Shown piece after piece: positions 19,169-27,583 of a stretch of DNA of 64,000 nucleotides. The first letter of the stretch is position 1. Each line of letters starts with the position of its first letter. The stretch is taken from the NCBI GenBank assembly GCA_017305535.1, contig JAFKKN010000008.1, positions 1 through 64,000 of the forward strand, written 5' to 3'. This stretch comes from Hyphomicrobiales bacterium (GTDB lineage: Bacteria; Pseudomonadota; Alphaproteobacteria; Rhizobiales; Xanthobacteraceae). The notes under the pieces are model-generated. The model was not told the origin of the DNA. It did no database searches and saw only the letters and a list, made by a program, of their open reading frames with translations. Position numbers and translations under genes: made by a program.

Positions 19169-20465
19169 CGGCGGCGCCCCGATCGAACCGCAGTTGCAGG
19201 AGATAAGGCCGCAGCGAATCCAGCGTGCGGTCGAGCGCGCCGCCAAGTTCTCCGAGCACCTGCTCGGCCGCGGCGATCGACGCCTGCCGCTCGCGCGTGT
19301 CCTTGAGCAGACGACCGAGCTCCTGCACCAGTTCCTTTTCGCCGGCCGCGATCCGCGCGCCGCCGGCGCGATCGAACGCGTCATAGACTTCGGTGAAGTT
19401 GAAGACGTGCGGCCCGTGCACGATGGCGGCACCAAGCTTCGCCGGCTCGATCGGATTCTGTCCACCGTGCGGCACCAGCGAGCCGCCCATGAACACGATC
19501 GGCGCGAGGCGATAAAACAGGCCGAGTTCGCCCATGGTATCGGCGACATAGACGCCGGTGCGCACGCCGGGCAACTCCTCGTGCGAACGCAGCGCCACCT
19601 CGAGCCCCGCCTCCGATACCAGTTTCGCCACCGCCTCGCCGCGCTGCGGATGGCGCGGCACGATCACGGTGAGCAGGCCCGGGAAATACGAGGCCAGTTT
19701 CTTGTGCGCGGCGAGGATGACTTCCTCCTCGCCGGGATGGGTCGAGGCGGCGACCACCACCTGGCGACCGCGCGTTAGCGCCATTAGCCGCTCCAACCGC
19801 ACATTGTCGGCGGGTGGCGCTTCGACATCCCATTTCAGGTTGCCAGTGACGGCAACGCTTTCGGCGCCCAGTGCCGCGAAGCGTTCGGCATCGGCCTGCG
19901 ATTGCGCGAGGCAGATATCGAAGCGGCCGAGCAGCGCGGCGATGGTCTGCGCCGCGCGCTGCCAGCGCGGAAACGAACGCGGCGACATGCGGCCGTTGAT
20001 CAAGACCATCGGCAAGCGCCGCGACGAACAGGCCAGAATGAGATTCGGCCACAGATCGGATTCGATGAACAGCGCCAGCGACGGCTGCCAGTGATCGAGA
20101 AACCGCGCGACGAATTTCGGCGCGTCGTAAGGCAGGTACTGGTGCAGCACGTCGGCTGGAAAACGCTTGGCCACGATGGCCGCCGAAGTGACGGTGCCTG
20201 ACGTCACCAACACGTGGAAACCGCGTGTGCGCAGCCGCTCGATCAGCGCCGCCGCCGCCAGCACCTCGCCGACGCTGGCGCCGTGAATCCACACCAGCGG
20301 GCCGCTCGGGCGCGGCTTGCTGGCGATGCCGCGACGTTCGCTGACGCGCACGGGGTCTTCCTTGCCCTGCTTGATGCGGCGCTTGGCGAGAAGCCTTGTG
20401 ATCGGCGGCGCCGCCGAGGACATCGCGCGATAGGCGCGCAACAGTGGCGGCAACGGATCAGGCAT
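19161..20465 (-). CDS. waaA: 3-deoxy-D-manno-octulosonic acid transferase WaaA (KdtA)
   Basis: A 434-residue glycosyltransferase (GT30) that adds Kdo from CMP-Kdo to lipid IVA at the inner membrane. Family features: N-terminal anchor region LLRAYRAMSSAAPP, WIHGASVGEVLAA with the catalytic Glu at residue 67, ESDLWPNLI, and the CMP-Kdo-binding C-terminal part with GGSLVPHGGQNPIEPA. The start at 20465 (MPDPLPPLLR) has GAGGG 5 bases upstream and overlaps the previous gene by 8 bases; an upstream start at 20492 is less likely. Confidence 0.93.
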   Translation of the reverse strand: MPDPLPPLLRAYRAMSSAAPPITRLLAKRRIKQGKEDPVRVSERRGIASKPRPSGPLVWIHGASVGEVLAAAALIERLRTRGFHVLVTSGTVTSAAIVAKRFPADVLHQYLPYDAPKFVARFLDHWQPSLALFIESDLWPNLILACSSRRLPMVLINGRMSPRSFPRWQRAAQTIAALLGRFDICLAQSQADAERFAALGAESVAVTGNLKWDVEAPPADNVRLERLMALTRGRQVVVAASTHPGEEEVILAAHKKLASYFPGLLTVIVPRHPQRGEAVAKLVSEAGLEVALRSHEELPGVRTGVYVADTMGELGLFYRLAPIVFMGGSLVPHGGQNPIEPAKLGAAIVHGPHVFNFTEVYDAFDRAGGARIAAGEKELVQELGRLLKDTRERQASIAAAEQVLGELGGALDRTLDSLRPYLLQLRFDRGAADA

Positions 20466-21165
20466 CGCCGCCCTCGCGGCCGACCGCGACATAGGCGCGC
20501 CGGGTGGCGTCGTTCAATGTCGCTTCCAGTTGCGCCCGCAGGGCTTCCATCGTGGCAGCATCCGCATCCGGCGGAACCGTGATCACCTCGCCGCCGACCA
20601 GCGCGCCCCGGCCGAACGGCAGATTGATGGTGGTGCGGTCCCAGTTGTTCAAACGCACGTAACGACTGGTGGCCATCGCGAACGGCATGATCGGCCGCCC
20701 CGACTCGCGCGCCAGCATGATAATCCCCATCCCGGCGACGCGCGACCGCTTCGGCACGTCGGCGGTGAGCGCCATGTTGTAGTTTTCCTCAAGCGCCCGG
20801 ACCATTTCGCGGAACGCGCCGACGCCGCCCTTGCGATGGAAGGCCGAGCCGTGATCGCCGGACCCGCGCACCGCGCCGATTTTCAGCCGCGCCGCGGTGA
20901 TGGCGTTGATCTCGCCGTCGCGATGGCGCGAGATCAGCACCTTGCCGCGATGGCCGTCCCTGCGGATGAAGGGCGTCATGAAATGCTGGCCGTGCCAGAA
21001 CGCCAGGATCACCGGCATCTCCGGCTCGACGATGTCGTAGACATCGACGGGATCGAAGCTGAAGCGGTTGGTCAGCCAGACCAGCCGCAGGTATTCGGCC
21101 GCCGCGACGCCGGCGGCGCGCTGAAACCAGGGCGAGCGCAAGGCATTGCGAAAGAACGATTTCAA
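20458..21165 (-). CDS. DUF374 lysophospholipid acyltransferase-like protein
   Basis: A 235-residue LPLAT-superfamily protein. The DUF374 domain has ILAFWHGQHFM (the HX4D-like region reads WHGQ), VLISRHRDGE, GSGDHGSAFHRKGG, LTADVPKRSRVAGMGIIML in pieces, and RPIMPFAMATSRY. In related genomes it lies beside waaA and is presumed to act on lipid A or another envelope lipid; not proven. The start is a TTG at 21165 whose TGA-overlap (TTGA) with the DUF4170 stop suggests coupled translation. The frame is open for 41 codons upstream but lacks family similarity. Confidence 0.85.
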   Translation of the reverse strand: MKSFFRNALRSPWFQRAAGVAAAEYLRLVWLTNRFSFDPVDVYDIVEPEMPVILAFWHGQHFMTPFIRRDGHRGKVLISRHRDGEINAITAARLKIGAVRGSGDHGSAFHRKGGVGAFREMVRALEENYNMALTADVPKRSRVAGMGIIMLARESGRPIMPFAMATSRYVRLNNWDRTTINLPFGRGALVGGEVITVPPDADAATMEALRAQLEATLNDATRRAYVAVGREGGDA

Positions 21166-21425
21166 TTGGCGGGCTTCGTGTCTTGGATCGTGTCTTGGGT
21201 CTGGCCCGGATCGAGCAGCCGATGCAGGTGCACGATGAAGTAACGCATATGCGCGTTGTCCACCGTCTGCTGCGCCTTGGCTTTCCACGCCGTCAATGCC
21301 GTCGCGTAATTGGGATACACGCCGACGATATCGACCTTGTCGAGATCCTTGAAGGTGACATTATCGAGGTTCGTCAGTTCTCCACCGATCACCAGATGGA
21401 GCAACTGCCGCGCGGGCTCCGTCAT
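21162..21425 (-). CDS. DUF4170 protein
   Basis: An 87-residue protein of the DUF4170 family, conserved in Hyphomicrobiales next to lipid A genes, function unknown. Blocks seen: LHLVIGGEL, VDIVGVYPNYATALTAWKAKAQQTVDNA and MRYFIVHLHRLLDP. The fold is probably a small alpha-beta domain. Its stop overlaps the TTG start of the DUF374 gene. First gene of the overlapping envelope run; the cysQ stop lies 82 bases upstream of it on the same strand. Confidence 0.88.
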   Translation of the reverse strand: MTEPARQLLHLVIGGELTNLDNVTFKDLDKVDIVGVYPNYATALTAWKAKAQQTVDNAHMRYFIVHLHRLLDPGQTQDTIQDTKPAN

Positions 21426-21507
21426 CGACGTCCTGTCCTCATCAACGAATGTTAGTTGGCCGTGCCGAATAGCCGTGAATAGAATGCCTGTGGATGTATG
21501 GCGCGAC

Positions 21508-22329
21508 TCACGACCACGGAAGTGGGTGGTTGTGGAAATGCGTGATCACGGAGGCATGACGTTCACGCCCCGCGGCAACCAGCACACCATGTCTTACGTC
21601 CGGGCGATTATAGCCGATCGGCTCGCCCGAAAGCATCGTCATTCTACCACCCGCTTCGTGCACGATCAAATCCGCCGCCGCAAGGTCCCAGTCGCGGCTT
21701 TGCCCACCGGCGAAGGCGATATCCAGCGTCCCGTCGCCGATCCGGCACAACCGCAGCGCCAAGGAGCCTATTCGCGGATGAATTGCCGCACCGTCGCGCG
21801 GCAGACCGAGCCGTTCGACGATCGGCTTGGGACCCGCCACCCTGCTAAAGTCCAATGCTGTCCCGGCAGTGGCGTGAATTGACGCCTCGTGCAGCGTCGC
21901 GCCACTGCCCCGCACGGCGAAGAAGAATTCATCGGTGACCGGTGCGAATACGGCCGCCAGCACCGGCGCGTCGTCCTCGACCAGCGCCACACTGACGCAC
22001 CAGTCCTCGCGGCCGGCGAGATAGCTACGGGTGCCGTCGATCGGATCGACGATCCACACCTTCTTCTGCGACAGCCGCGCCTTGTCGTCGGCGCTCTCTT
22101 CCGACAGCCAGCCGTAATCCGGCGTCGCCTGCCGCAACCGCTGCTCGATCAGGTTGTTGACCGCGATGTCGGCTTCCGACACCGGCGACGATGCACCCTT
22201 GGTCCAAGTCTTCAGATCGGTCTGAAACTTCGACAGCGCCAAGGCGCCCGCCTCGCGCACCGTCGCCGCCAGCAGCGCGCCATCGCGCCCGGCGTGCTCG
22301 GTGGCCAGCGCGGGATCAGCGTCCGGCAA
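21508..22329 (-). CDS. cysQ: 3'(2'),5'-bisphosphate nucleotidase / inositol monophosphatase-family protein
   Basis: A 273-residue Li+-sensitive phosphatase-family protein. The metal-binding motifs are complete: WLSEES (residues 74-79), DPIDGT (95-100), and WDLAAADLIVHEAGG toward the C terminus. CysQ dephosphorylates PAP, the by-product of sulfate assimilation; an inositol monophosphatase role is the alternative. Position between DUF4170 and the TldD/PmbA gene is the usual one in this group. Its start overlaps the upstream gene by 14 bases, so the two are probably co-translated. Confidence 0.87.
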   Translation of the reverse strand: MPDADPALATEHAGRDGALLAATVREAGALALSKFQTDLKTWTKGASSPVSEADIAVNNLIEQRLRQATPDYGWLSEESADDKARLSQKKVWIVDPIDGTRSYLAGREDWCVSVALVEDDAPVLAAVFAPVTDEFFFAVRGSGATLHEASIHATAGTALDFSRVAGPKPIVERLGLPRDGAAIHPRIGSLALRLCRIGDGTLDIAFAGGQSRDWDLAAADLIVHEAGGRMTMLSGEPIGYNRPDVRHGVLVAAGRERHASVITHFHNHPLPWS

Positions 22330-23722
22330 TCGTCAACCCTTCGATGCGCAAGGTCGGCGCGTTGACGCCGTAGCGGAATTCGAGATCGTTGGCGGGACGC
22401 AGCGACTTGAAAATATCGAACAGATGCCCGGCGATGGTCATTTCGCTCACCGCATAGGTCGGCTTGCCGTTCTCGATCCAGAAGCCCGACGCGCCGCGGC
22501 TGTAGTCGCCAGTGACGCCGTTGACACCGGAGCCGATCAGGTCGGTGACATAAAAGCCTTGCTTGATGTCGGCCATCAGTTCGGCCGGCGTCACCTCGCC
22601 TGCTTCCATATGCAAATTATATGCGCCCGGCATCGGCGACGACGATACGCCGCGATGTGCATGACCCGTCGTGGTCATGCACAGTTCGCGCGCGGTGGCA
22701 GAATCCAGCAGCCACGAGGTCAAGACGCCGTCGTCGATGATGGCGAGTTGCTTCGTCGCAACGCCCTCGGCATCGAACGACTGTGAGCGCAGGCCGCGCA
22801 CGCGGCGCGGATCGTCGATGATGCGGATGCCGCTGGCGAACAACTGTTGTCCGAGGCGATCCTTCAAGAAGCTTGTCTTGCGCGCGATCGACGCGCCGTT
22901 CGCCGCGCCCACGACATGTCCAACGATTGAACCCGCGACGCGCGGATCGAAGATCACGGGCGCCTTGCAGGTTTCCGCCTTGCGCGGATTGGCGCGCGCC
23001 ACCGCACGGTCGCCGGCGCTACGGCCGATGCTTTCGGGCGATGCCAGATCAGAGCCGTGCAGCGCCGAGCTGAAATCATAGTCGCGCTCCATTCCGGTGC
23101 CCGTGCCGGAAATCGCGGTCATCGAGATGCCCTGGCTCGAACGCAAGTAAGCGCCGTGAAAACCGGTCGACGTCACCAGCACCATGCCGCCGATACCGCT
23201 CGACGCCGATGCGCCGCCGGACTTGGTGACGCCCTTCACCGCGATGCCCGCCGCTTCGGCTTCCAGCGCGCGACGTTCGAGTTCAGCGGTCGACGGCATC
23301 GAGGGATCGAGCAGATCGAGATTTGGAAACTCGCGCGCCAGCAACGCCGGATCGGCGAGGCCAACATATTCGTCGTCGGGCGCGACGCGCGCCATCGCCA
23401 CCGCGCGCTCGGCGAGCTTCGCGATGCCGTCGCCGCCGACGTCGTTGGTGGACACAACCGCCTGCCGCTTGCCGACCAGCACGCGCAAGCCGACATCGTC
23501 GCCTTCGGAGCGCTCGGATTCCTCGACGCGTCCGTCACGCACTTCGACACCCTGCGAGACGCCACGTACCGCAACCGCGTCGGCAGCATCCGCGCCGGCG
23601 CGCCGCGCGGCCTCGACGAGGCGCTGCGCGAGATCGCTGAGCGCCGACTGATCGAGCAGTCCGGCATCGGTGGAGCGCGTTTTTTCTGCGGTCGAATTGT
23701 TTGGTGAAGCAATCACGAACAA
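22316..23722 (-). CDS. pmbA: TldD/PmbA (TldE)-family protein
   Basis: A 468-residue protein of the TldD/PmbA family. TldD/TldE form a metalloprotease complex that processes peptides such as microcin precursors. Seen: N-terminal helical domain LSDLAQRLVEAARRAGADAADAVAV in pieces, EVRDGRVEESERSE, LRVLVGKRQAVVSTND, and C-terminal SGVNGVTGDYSRGASGFWIENGKP plus VSEMTIAGHLFDIF. The HEXXH-like motif of TldD (HExxxH) is not found, so this is the PmbA/TldE type. The start is uncertain: TTG at 23722 or GTG at 23716, neither with a good ribosome-binding site. Confidence 0.9.
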   Translation of the reverse strand: MFVIASPNNSTAEKTRSTDAGLLDQSALSDLAQRLVEAARRAGADAADAVAVRGVSQGVEVRDGRVEESERSEGDDVGLRVLVGKRQAVVSTNDVGGDGIAKLAERAVAMARVAPDDEYVGLADPALLAREFPNLDLLDPSMPSTAELERRALEAEAAGIAVKGVTKSGGASASSGIGGMVLVTSTGFHGAYLRSSQGISMTAISGTGTGMERDYDFSSALHGSDLASPESIGRSAGDRAVARANPRKAETCKAPVIFDPRVAGSIVGHVVGAANGASIARKTSFLKDRLGQQLFASGIRIIDDPRRVRGLRSQSFDAEGVATKQLAIIDDGVLTSWLLDSATARELCMTTTGHAHRGVSSSPMPGAYNLHMEAGEVTPAELMADIKQGFYVTDLIGSGVNGVTGDYSRGASGFWIENGKPTYAVSEMTIAGHLFDIFKSLRPANDLEFRYGVNAPTLRIEGLTIAGR

Positions 23723-23999
23723 AATCCCAAAGAAGCGAACGAGAGGCCCATCAGGCGCAGATGTGCCCGATTTGCGCGGAATTCAAGCGCGGGGCGGCGC
23801 TTTCACGGCAAATCGTCCGGCCTTGTCGGGACCTTGGCAACGACTCGTCAATCATCCCCGCCAAGGACTTGTCAATCATGCCCGCGAAACCAGGGCAAGT
23901 GACTTTCGATTAACCAGCCTTCTTAAGCGAATCCGGACGCGGCTCTGGCACAGTCTCACGCATCGATCGGGAACATAATCCCGGCGGGGAGACAAGACC

Positions 24000-24521
24000 T
24001 TGAGACGTCAAACAGCGACAGGCGGGATCAATCCCGCAGGGTCGGGCCGCATCGCGCGGCTCGACCCCCACTCACTCCCGGTCAGCTTCGAGGCGCACGA
24101 CACGCGCGCCGACGGCAACGTCCGGCACATCGAAATGCATCGCGAACACATCGTGCTACGCCGCGCCGTTCACGGCATGCGTATGGCGATCAACGTACAG
24201 GTGCGCGATTTCCTCGGCGTCGCGATCCGCGACCGTGGCGAGACGCAGATGCTGGTGCTGATGCATCGCGATCCTTCGCTGTCGGTGCCGCTGTGCGAGA
24301 TCGACGATCCGGAAGCGATCAACGACACCTGGCAATCGTGGAGTGAATTGTTCGCGCTGCCGCAACTCGTCGAGTTCAAGCGCCAGCCGGCACAGCGTCG
24401 CCGCCGTCGCAACGCGGTCGCCAAACGCCGCCCGCGCTTCCTCGCCCGCCGCCGCGCCGGGCAGATGTCCGATGCGCCGACGATCCATCGCGGCGAGCAC
24501 GAGATCATCGCGCGGGATTGA
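24000..24521 (+). CDS. DUF6101 protein
   Basis: A 173-residue protein of the DUF6101 family, seen in Bradyrhizobium relatives near ubiA; function unknown. The N-terminal two thirds look like a folded domain (GRIARLDPHSLPVSFEAHD, MAINVQVRDFLGVAIRDRG, DDTWQSWS-like NDTWQSWSELFALPQLVEF), and the C terminus is strongly basic (QRRRRRNAVAKRRPRFLARRR). TTG start with GGGGAG 8 bases upstream. Divergent from the TldD/PmbA gene and convergent with ubiA. Confidence 0.78.
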   Translation: MRRQTATGGINPAGSGRIARLDPHSLPVSFEAHDTRADGNVRHIEMHREHIVLRRAVHGMRMAINVQVRDFLGVAIRDRGETQMLVLMHRDPSLSVPLCEIDDPEAINDTWQSWSELFALPQLVEFKRQPAQRRRRRNAVAKRRPRFLARRRAGQMSDAPTIHRGEHEIIARD

Positions 24522-24558
24522 TTACTTCGTCGTTGCGTGACGCAAAGCGCCAACCACT

Positions 24559-24684
24559 CGTCATGCCCGGGCATAGCCGTTTGAAGAACGGCGTCACTTC
24601 GCTTGCCTATGTCCCGGGCATCTACGTCCTGGCAACATCGCAGCAATGAAGACGTGGATGGCCGTAACAAGTCCGGCCATGACG
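24559..24684. repeat. Family B element with internal insert (B4)
   Basis: CGTCATGCCCGGG at the left is inverted in CCGGCCATGACG at the right, with some mismatches. Inside are CATCTACGTC and GACGTGGATGGCC. The insert GAACGGCGTCACTTCGCTTG is shared with the copy at 15.6 kb. Confidence 0.85.
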
Positions 24685-24715
24685 ATGGCTGATGCTGTCA
24701 TCGACGATGTAATAA

Positions 24716-24733
24716 TCCCTGCCTGCGCAGGGA
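24716..24733. repeat. Family A single hairpin (A5)
   Basis: TCCCTGC (24716-24722) pairs with GCAGGGA (24727-24733), followed by CGACCAG. A half unit placed right after a family B element, so the two families are stacked before the end of ubiA. Confidence 0.75.
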
Positions 24734-24740
24734 CGACCAG

Positions 24741-25673
24741 CTAGGCCGCCCGCAACACCGCGTCGATCACCAGCATCGCGAACAGCAACAGTCCGGCGTC
24801 GCGGTTGGATTTGAAGATGCGCAGGCACAGCGCGGAATCCGAAATATCCAATCGGCGCACCTGCCACGCCAGATGCGCGGCGAAAGCCGCGAGCCCGAGC
24901 GCCGCCGGCCAGCCCGCGCCGGCAAGCCACAGCGCGGTGCCGATCAATACAACAGCCGCGGAATAGAAGATCGTCAGCGCCAGTTTGGTCTTGTCGCCGA
25001 ACAACAGCGCCGTCGACTTGATGCCGACCAGCACGTCGTCCTCGGTGTCCTGATGCGCGTAGATTGTGTCGTAGGCGATCACCCAGCAGATCGAACCGGC
25101 GTAGAGCACCAGCGCTGCCGGCTCCAGCCGCCCGAGGATCACCGCGAAGCCCATCAGCGCGCCCCACGAGAACGCAAGACCGAGCGTGATCTGCGGCCAG
25201 TAGGTAATGCGCTTCATGAACGGATAGACCGCGACGATCGCGAGCGAGGCAATGCCGGTCCAGATCGCGAAGCGATTGAACTGCAACAACACGACGAGAC
25301 CGACCAGCGCCTGCAACACCAGGAACACCAGCGCCTGCGTCACGCTCACCTGCCCGGCCGGGATCGGCCGCGAGCGGGTGCGCTCCACCTTGGTGTCGAG
25401 GTTGCGATCGGTGATGTCGTTCCAGGTGCAGCCCGCACCGCGCATCACGAACGCGCCGATGAAGAACAAAAGCACGGTGCGCGGCAGGTCGCTGACGTCA
25501 TGGGCAACGCCGGCGGCGAGCGCTGCCGACCACCAGCACGGCATCAGCAACAGCCACGATCCGATCGGGCGGTCATAACGCGCGAGGCGCAGATAAGGCC
25601 GCGTCCACAGCGGCGCGCGATTGTCGACCCAGTTGCCGGTGGAATCGGCGACGCGGGCGGTCGCGCCGCTCAT
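24741..25673 (-). CDS. ubiA: 4-hydroxybenzoate polyprenyltransferase UbiA
   Basis: A 310-residue integral membrane prenyltransferase of ubiquinone synthesis. The first Asp-rich motif is NDITDRNLDTKVERTRSRP (Asn85, Asp86, Asp89, Asp93) and the second is YAHQDTEDDVLVGIKST. About nine hydrophobic helices are readable. The N-terminal YDRPIGSWLLLMPCWW block is typical. It converges on the DUF6101 gene with two repeat elements between. Confidence 0.95.
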   Translation of the reverse strand: MSGATARVADSTGNWVDNRAPLWTRPYLRLARYDRPIGSWLLLMPCWWSAALAAGVAHDVSDLPRTVLLFFIGAFVMRGAGCTWNDITDRNLDTKVERTRSRPIPAGQVSVTQALVFLVLQALVGLVVLLQFNRFAIWTGIASLAIVAVYPFMKRITYWPQITLGLAFSWGALMGFAVILGRLEPAALVLYAGSICWVIAYDTIYAHQDTEDDVLVGIKSTALLFGDKTKLALTIFYSAAVVLIGTALWLAGAGWPAALGLAAFAAHLAWQVRRLDISDSALCLRIFKSNRDAGLLLFAMLVIDAVLRAA

Positions 25674-25701
25674 GGCCGCACCGCGATGGCGCGGGCCGAT
25701 C

Positions 25702-26451
25702 TCATCGCGTCAGCACGTTGCCGCTGAGCGTATCGAAGGTGCTGCCGCCCTTCTTGCCTCTCGTCGGCTCCGATGCCGAGGCCGAGGAGCCGAGCACATC
25801 GGACAGGCTCGGGCCAGCGGGTCCACGCGGCTGCTGCGCCTGCTGATGCGCCACGTTGCAGACCTGCTTCAGCATCTTCTCGGTGTTCTTGTGCCCGTCC
25901 TTGAGCTGGTCGGTCACCTGCGACGGGATTCCGCATTTGTGCTGGTTCGACTGGACGTATTTGATCATCTTCACTTCGGCCTGCGAGAAATTGCCGATCA
26001 GCTTGCAGGCTTCGGCCGCGGGCGCGTGGCGCTCGCTGGCAGCCTTGATCAGCTTGCCGCGCCGTTCCGCTTCCTTGCGCAACGGCATGAAGTCTTTCAT
26101 GCAGTCTTCTCCACCGGGCGGCGGTCCGCCTTGCGGCGCGGAGAACGCGCCGCCACCGGCGACAGGCGGAGCACCATTCGAGGGGAACGGACTCGGTCCT
26201 CCCATCGATGCGCTGGGCGCACCATTGACCGGCGGGAACGGCGAATTAGCCGCGGCGTTCACCGGCGGAAACGCGGGATCGTTCTTAATCACACCACCGC
26301 TGTTATTGACGGACGGGAACGGCGACGACTTTTGAGCCGGCGTCACGCCCGCCGGCAACGGCGCGGGAAATGCGCCTTGCGCGCAAACCGGACCAGCCAC
26401 TCCCAGCAGGGCGGCGACTGTCAACGGCACGATCAGGCTGCGAATGCTCAC
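25702..26451 (-). CDS. Exported protein with Pro-rich SPFPP-type repeats
   Basis: A 249-residue protein starting at GTG behind GGAGGGG. Signal peptide about residues 1-25 (LIVPLTVAALLGVAGPVCAQ). Residues 30-95 are low complexity with repeated (S/A)PFPxVN units (SPFPSVNNS, PAFPPVNAA, SPFPPVNGA, SPFPSNGAP). A folded helical part follows with three cysteines (GGEDCMKD, EACKLI, HKCGIPS, and VCNVA, making four in all), suggesting disulfides. Function unknown; related proteins occur in Bradyrhizobium. It lies 28 bases upstream of ubiA on the same strand. Confidence 0.75.
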   Translation of the reverse strand: MSIRSLIVPLTVAALLGVAGPVCAQGAFPAPLPAGVTPAQKSSPFPSVNNSGGVIKNDPAFPPVNAAANSPFPPVNGAPSASMGGPSPFPSNGAPPVAGGGAFSAPQGGPPPGGEDCMKDFMPLRKEAERRGKLIKAASERHAPAAEACKLIGNFSQAEVKMIKYVQSNQHKCGIPSQVTDQLKDGHKNTEKMLKQVCNVAHQQAQQPRGPAGPSLSDVLGSSASASEPTRGKKGGSTFDTLSGNVLTR

Positions 26452-26644
26452 GGTTTCCCCTCCGGCAAATACGACGGTCGGCAAGGTTCTCGAATACGAT
26501 GCGATTTGCGGTTTCAAACCTTTTACGATTCCCGCGCCCGCATAACAACCCGTCGAATGGGGCAAGAGCGCGGCGCGAGGCCGCGACAAGCTGGCATTCA
26601 CAAGATGACATGCCTAAAACGTTCCGATCATTGGATTTTCGAAC

Positions 26645-27397
26645 ATGTCCCTCGCCGATTTCCGCAGTCCTCGCCTGTTCGTCGATGCGCCGCTGTCCGC
26701 GGGCGCTCAGGTCGCGCTGGAACGCGGGCAAGCCAACTATCTCGGTAACGTGCTGCGGCTTAACGCCGGCAGCACCATTCTCGTCTTCAACGGCCGCGAC
26801 GGTGAATGGCGCGCGGCGATTGGCGGCGGCAAGCGGCCGGATCGTCTCGACATCCTCGATCTGACCCGGCCACAGGACACTCTTCCCGATCTCGCTTACG
26901 TCTTCGCGCCGCTGAAACACGCTCGCCTCGACTATATGGTGCAGAAGGCGGTCGAAATGGGCGCGGCAACGCTGCAACCGGTCGTGACGCAGCATACCCA
27001 GGTGAGCCGCATCAACGGCGAGCGGATGCGCGCCAATGTCATCGAGGCCGCGGAACAATGCGGCATCCTCAGTATCGCAGCGGTGGAGCAGCCGCTCGCA
27101 CTGGACCGTTATCTCGCCGCGCGTGGGTCGCAGCGCCTGCTGGTATTTTGTGACGAGGGAGCCGAGGTCGCCTCCCCCGTCGCCGCGCTGAGCGGAGCGC
27201 ACAACGCCGGCGTCGATATCCTGATCGGCCCTGAAGGCGGATTTGCCGAGGCTGAACGGACCACACTGCTGAAACAGCCCAAGGTGCTGCGGCTGTCATT
27301 GGGGCCGCGCATCCTTCGCGCCGACACCGCCGCCGTGGCGGCGCTGACGCTGGTTCAGGCGACGCTGGGAGACTGGCGCGCGGCGTCCATGCCCTGA
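26645..27397 (+). CDS. rsmE: 16S rRNA (uracil(1498)-N3)-methyltransferase RsmE
   Basis: A 250-residue SPOUT-class methyltransferase for U1498 of 16S rRNA. N-terminal PUA-like domain (SPRLFVDAPL, QANYLGNVLRLNAG), then the knot domain with MVQKAVEMGAATLQPVVTQHTQ, IEAAEQCG, LIGPEGGFAEAE and LSLGPRILRADTAAVAAL. All the SPOUT SAM-binding loops are intact. Divergent from the exported Pro-rich protein. Confidence 0.95.
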   Translation: MSLADFRSPRLFVDAPLSAGAQVALERGQANYLGNVLRLNAGSTILVFNGRDGEWRAAIGGGKRPDRLDILDLTRPQDTLPDLAYVFAPLKHARLDYMVQKAVEMGAATLQPVVTQHTQVSRINGERMRANVIEAAEQCGILSIAAVEQPLALDRYLAARGSQRLLVFCDEGAEVASPVAALSGAHNAGVDILIGPEGGFAEAERTTLLKQPKVLRLSLGPRILRADTAAVAALTLVQATLGDWRAASMP

Positions 27398-27524
27398 CAG
27401 CGGACCGCTTCGCCTCTCTCCGGCCGAGCAATATTCCATAAGCTCGTCCCGCCAGGCAGACGGGCACCGCCCTTCCCGCTCCGCCCGCGACAATATTGAC
27501 CGGTCGCAAGTTCCACTTTCTTAT

Positions 27525-27573
27525 TGCAAATGACTTGCATATGCATCTTTAGTGCTCTTGCGAATTAGTTGCA
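27525..27573 (+). promoter_or_regulatory. Two Fur/Mur-like boxes upstream of the TonB receptor
   Basis: TGCAA-N5-TTGCA at 27525-27539 and TGCGA-N5-TTGCA at 27559-27573 are two inverted repeats of the same design, 34 bases centre to centre. They match the TGCRA/TTGCA half-site style of alphaproteobacterial Fur/Mur operators. The second ends one base before the GGAG of the receptor ribosome-binding site. Confidence 0.6.
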
Positions 27574-27583
27574 GGAGAGCTTG

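Noticed and set aside
23701-23913. A 70-codon plus-strand open frame with CPIC and a repeated SIIPAK/SIMPAK phrase
   Set aside because: It overlaps the divergent TldD/PmbA start, has no ribosome-binding site and no known relative; the repeat is reported separately as a DNA feature.
11087-24684. Family B elements as insertion sequence remnants
   Set aside because: No transposase fragment or target-site duplication was seen; the elements are short and almost fully self-complementary.
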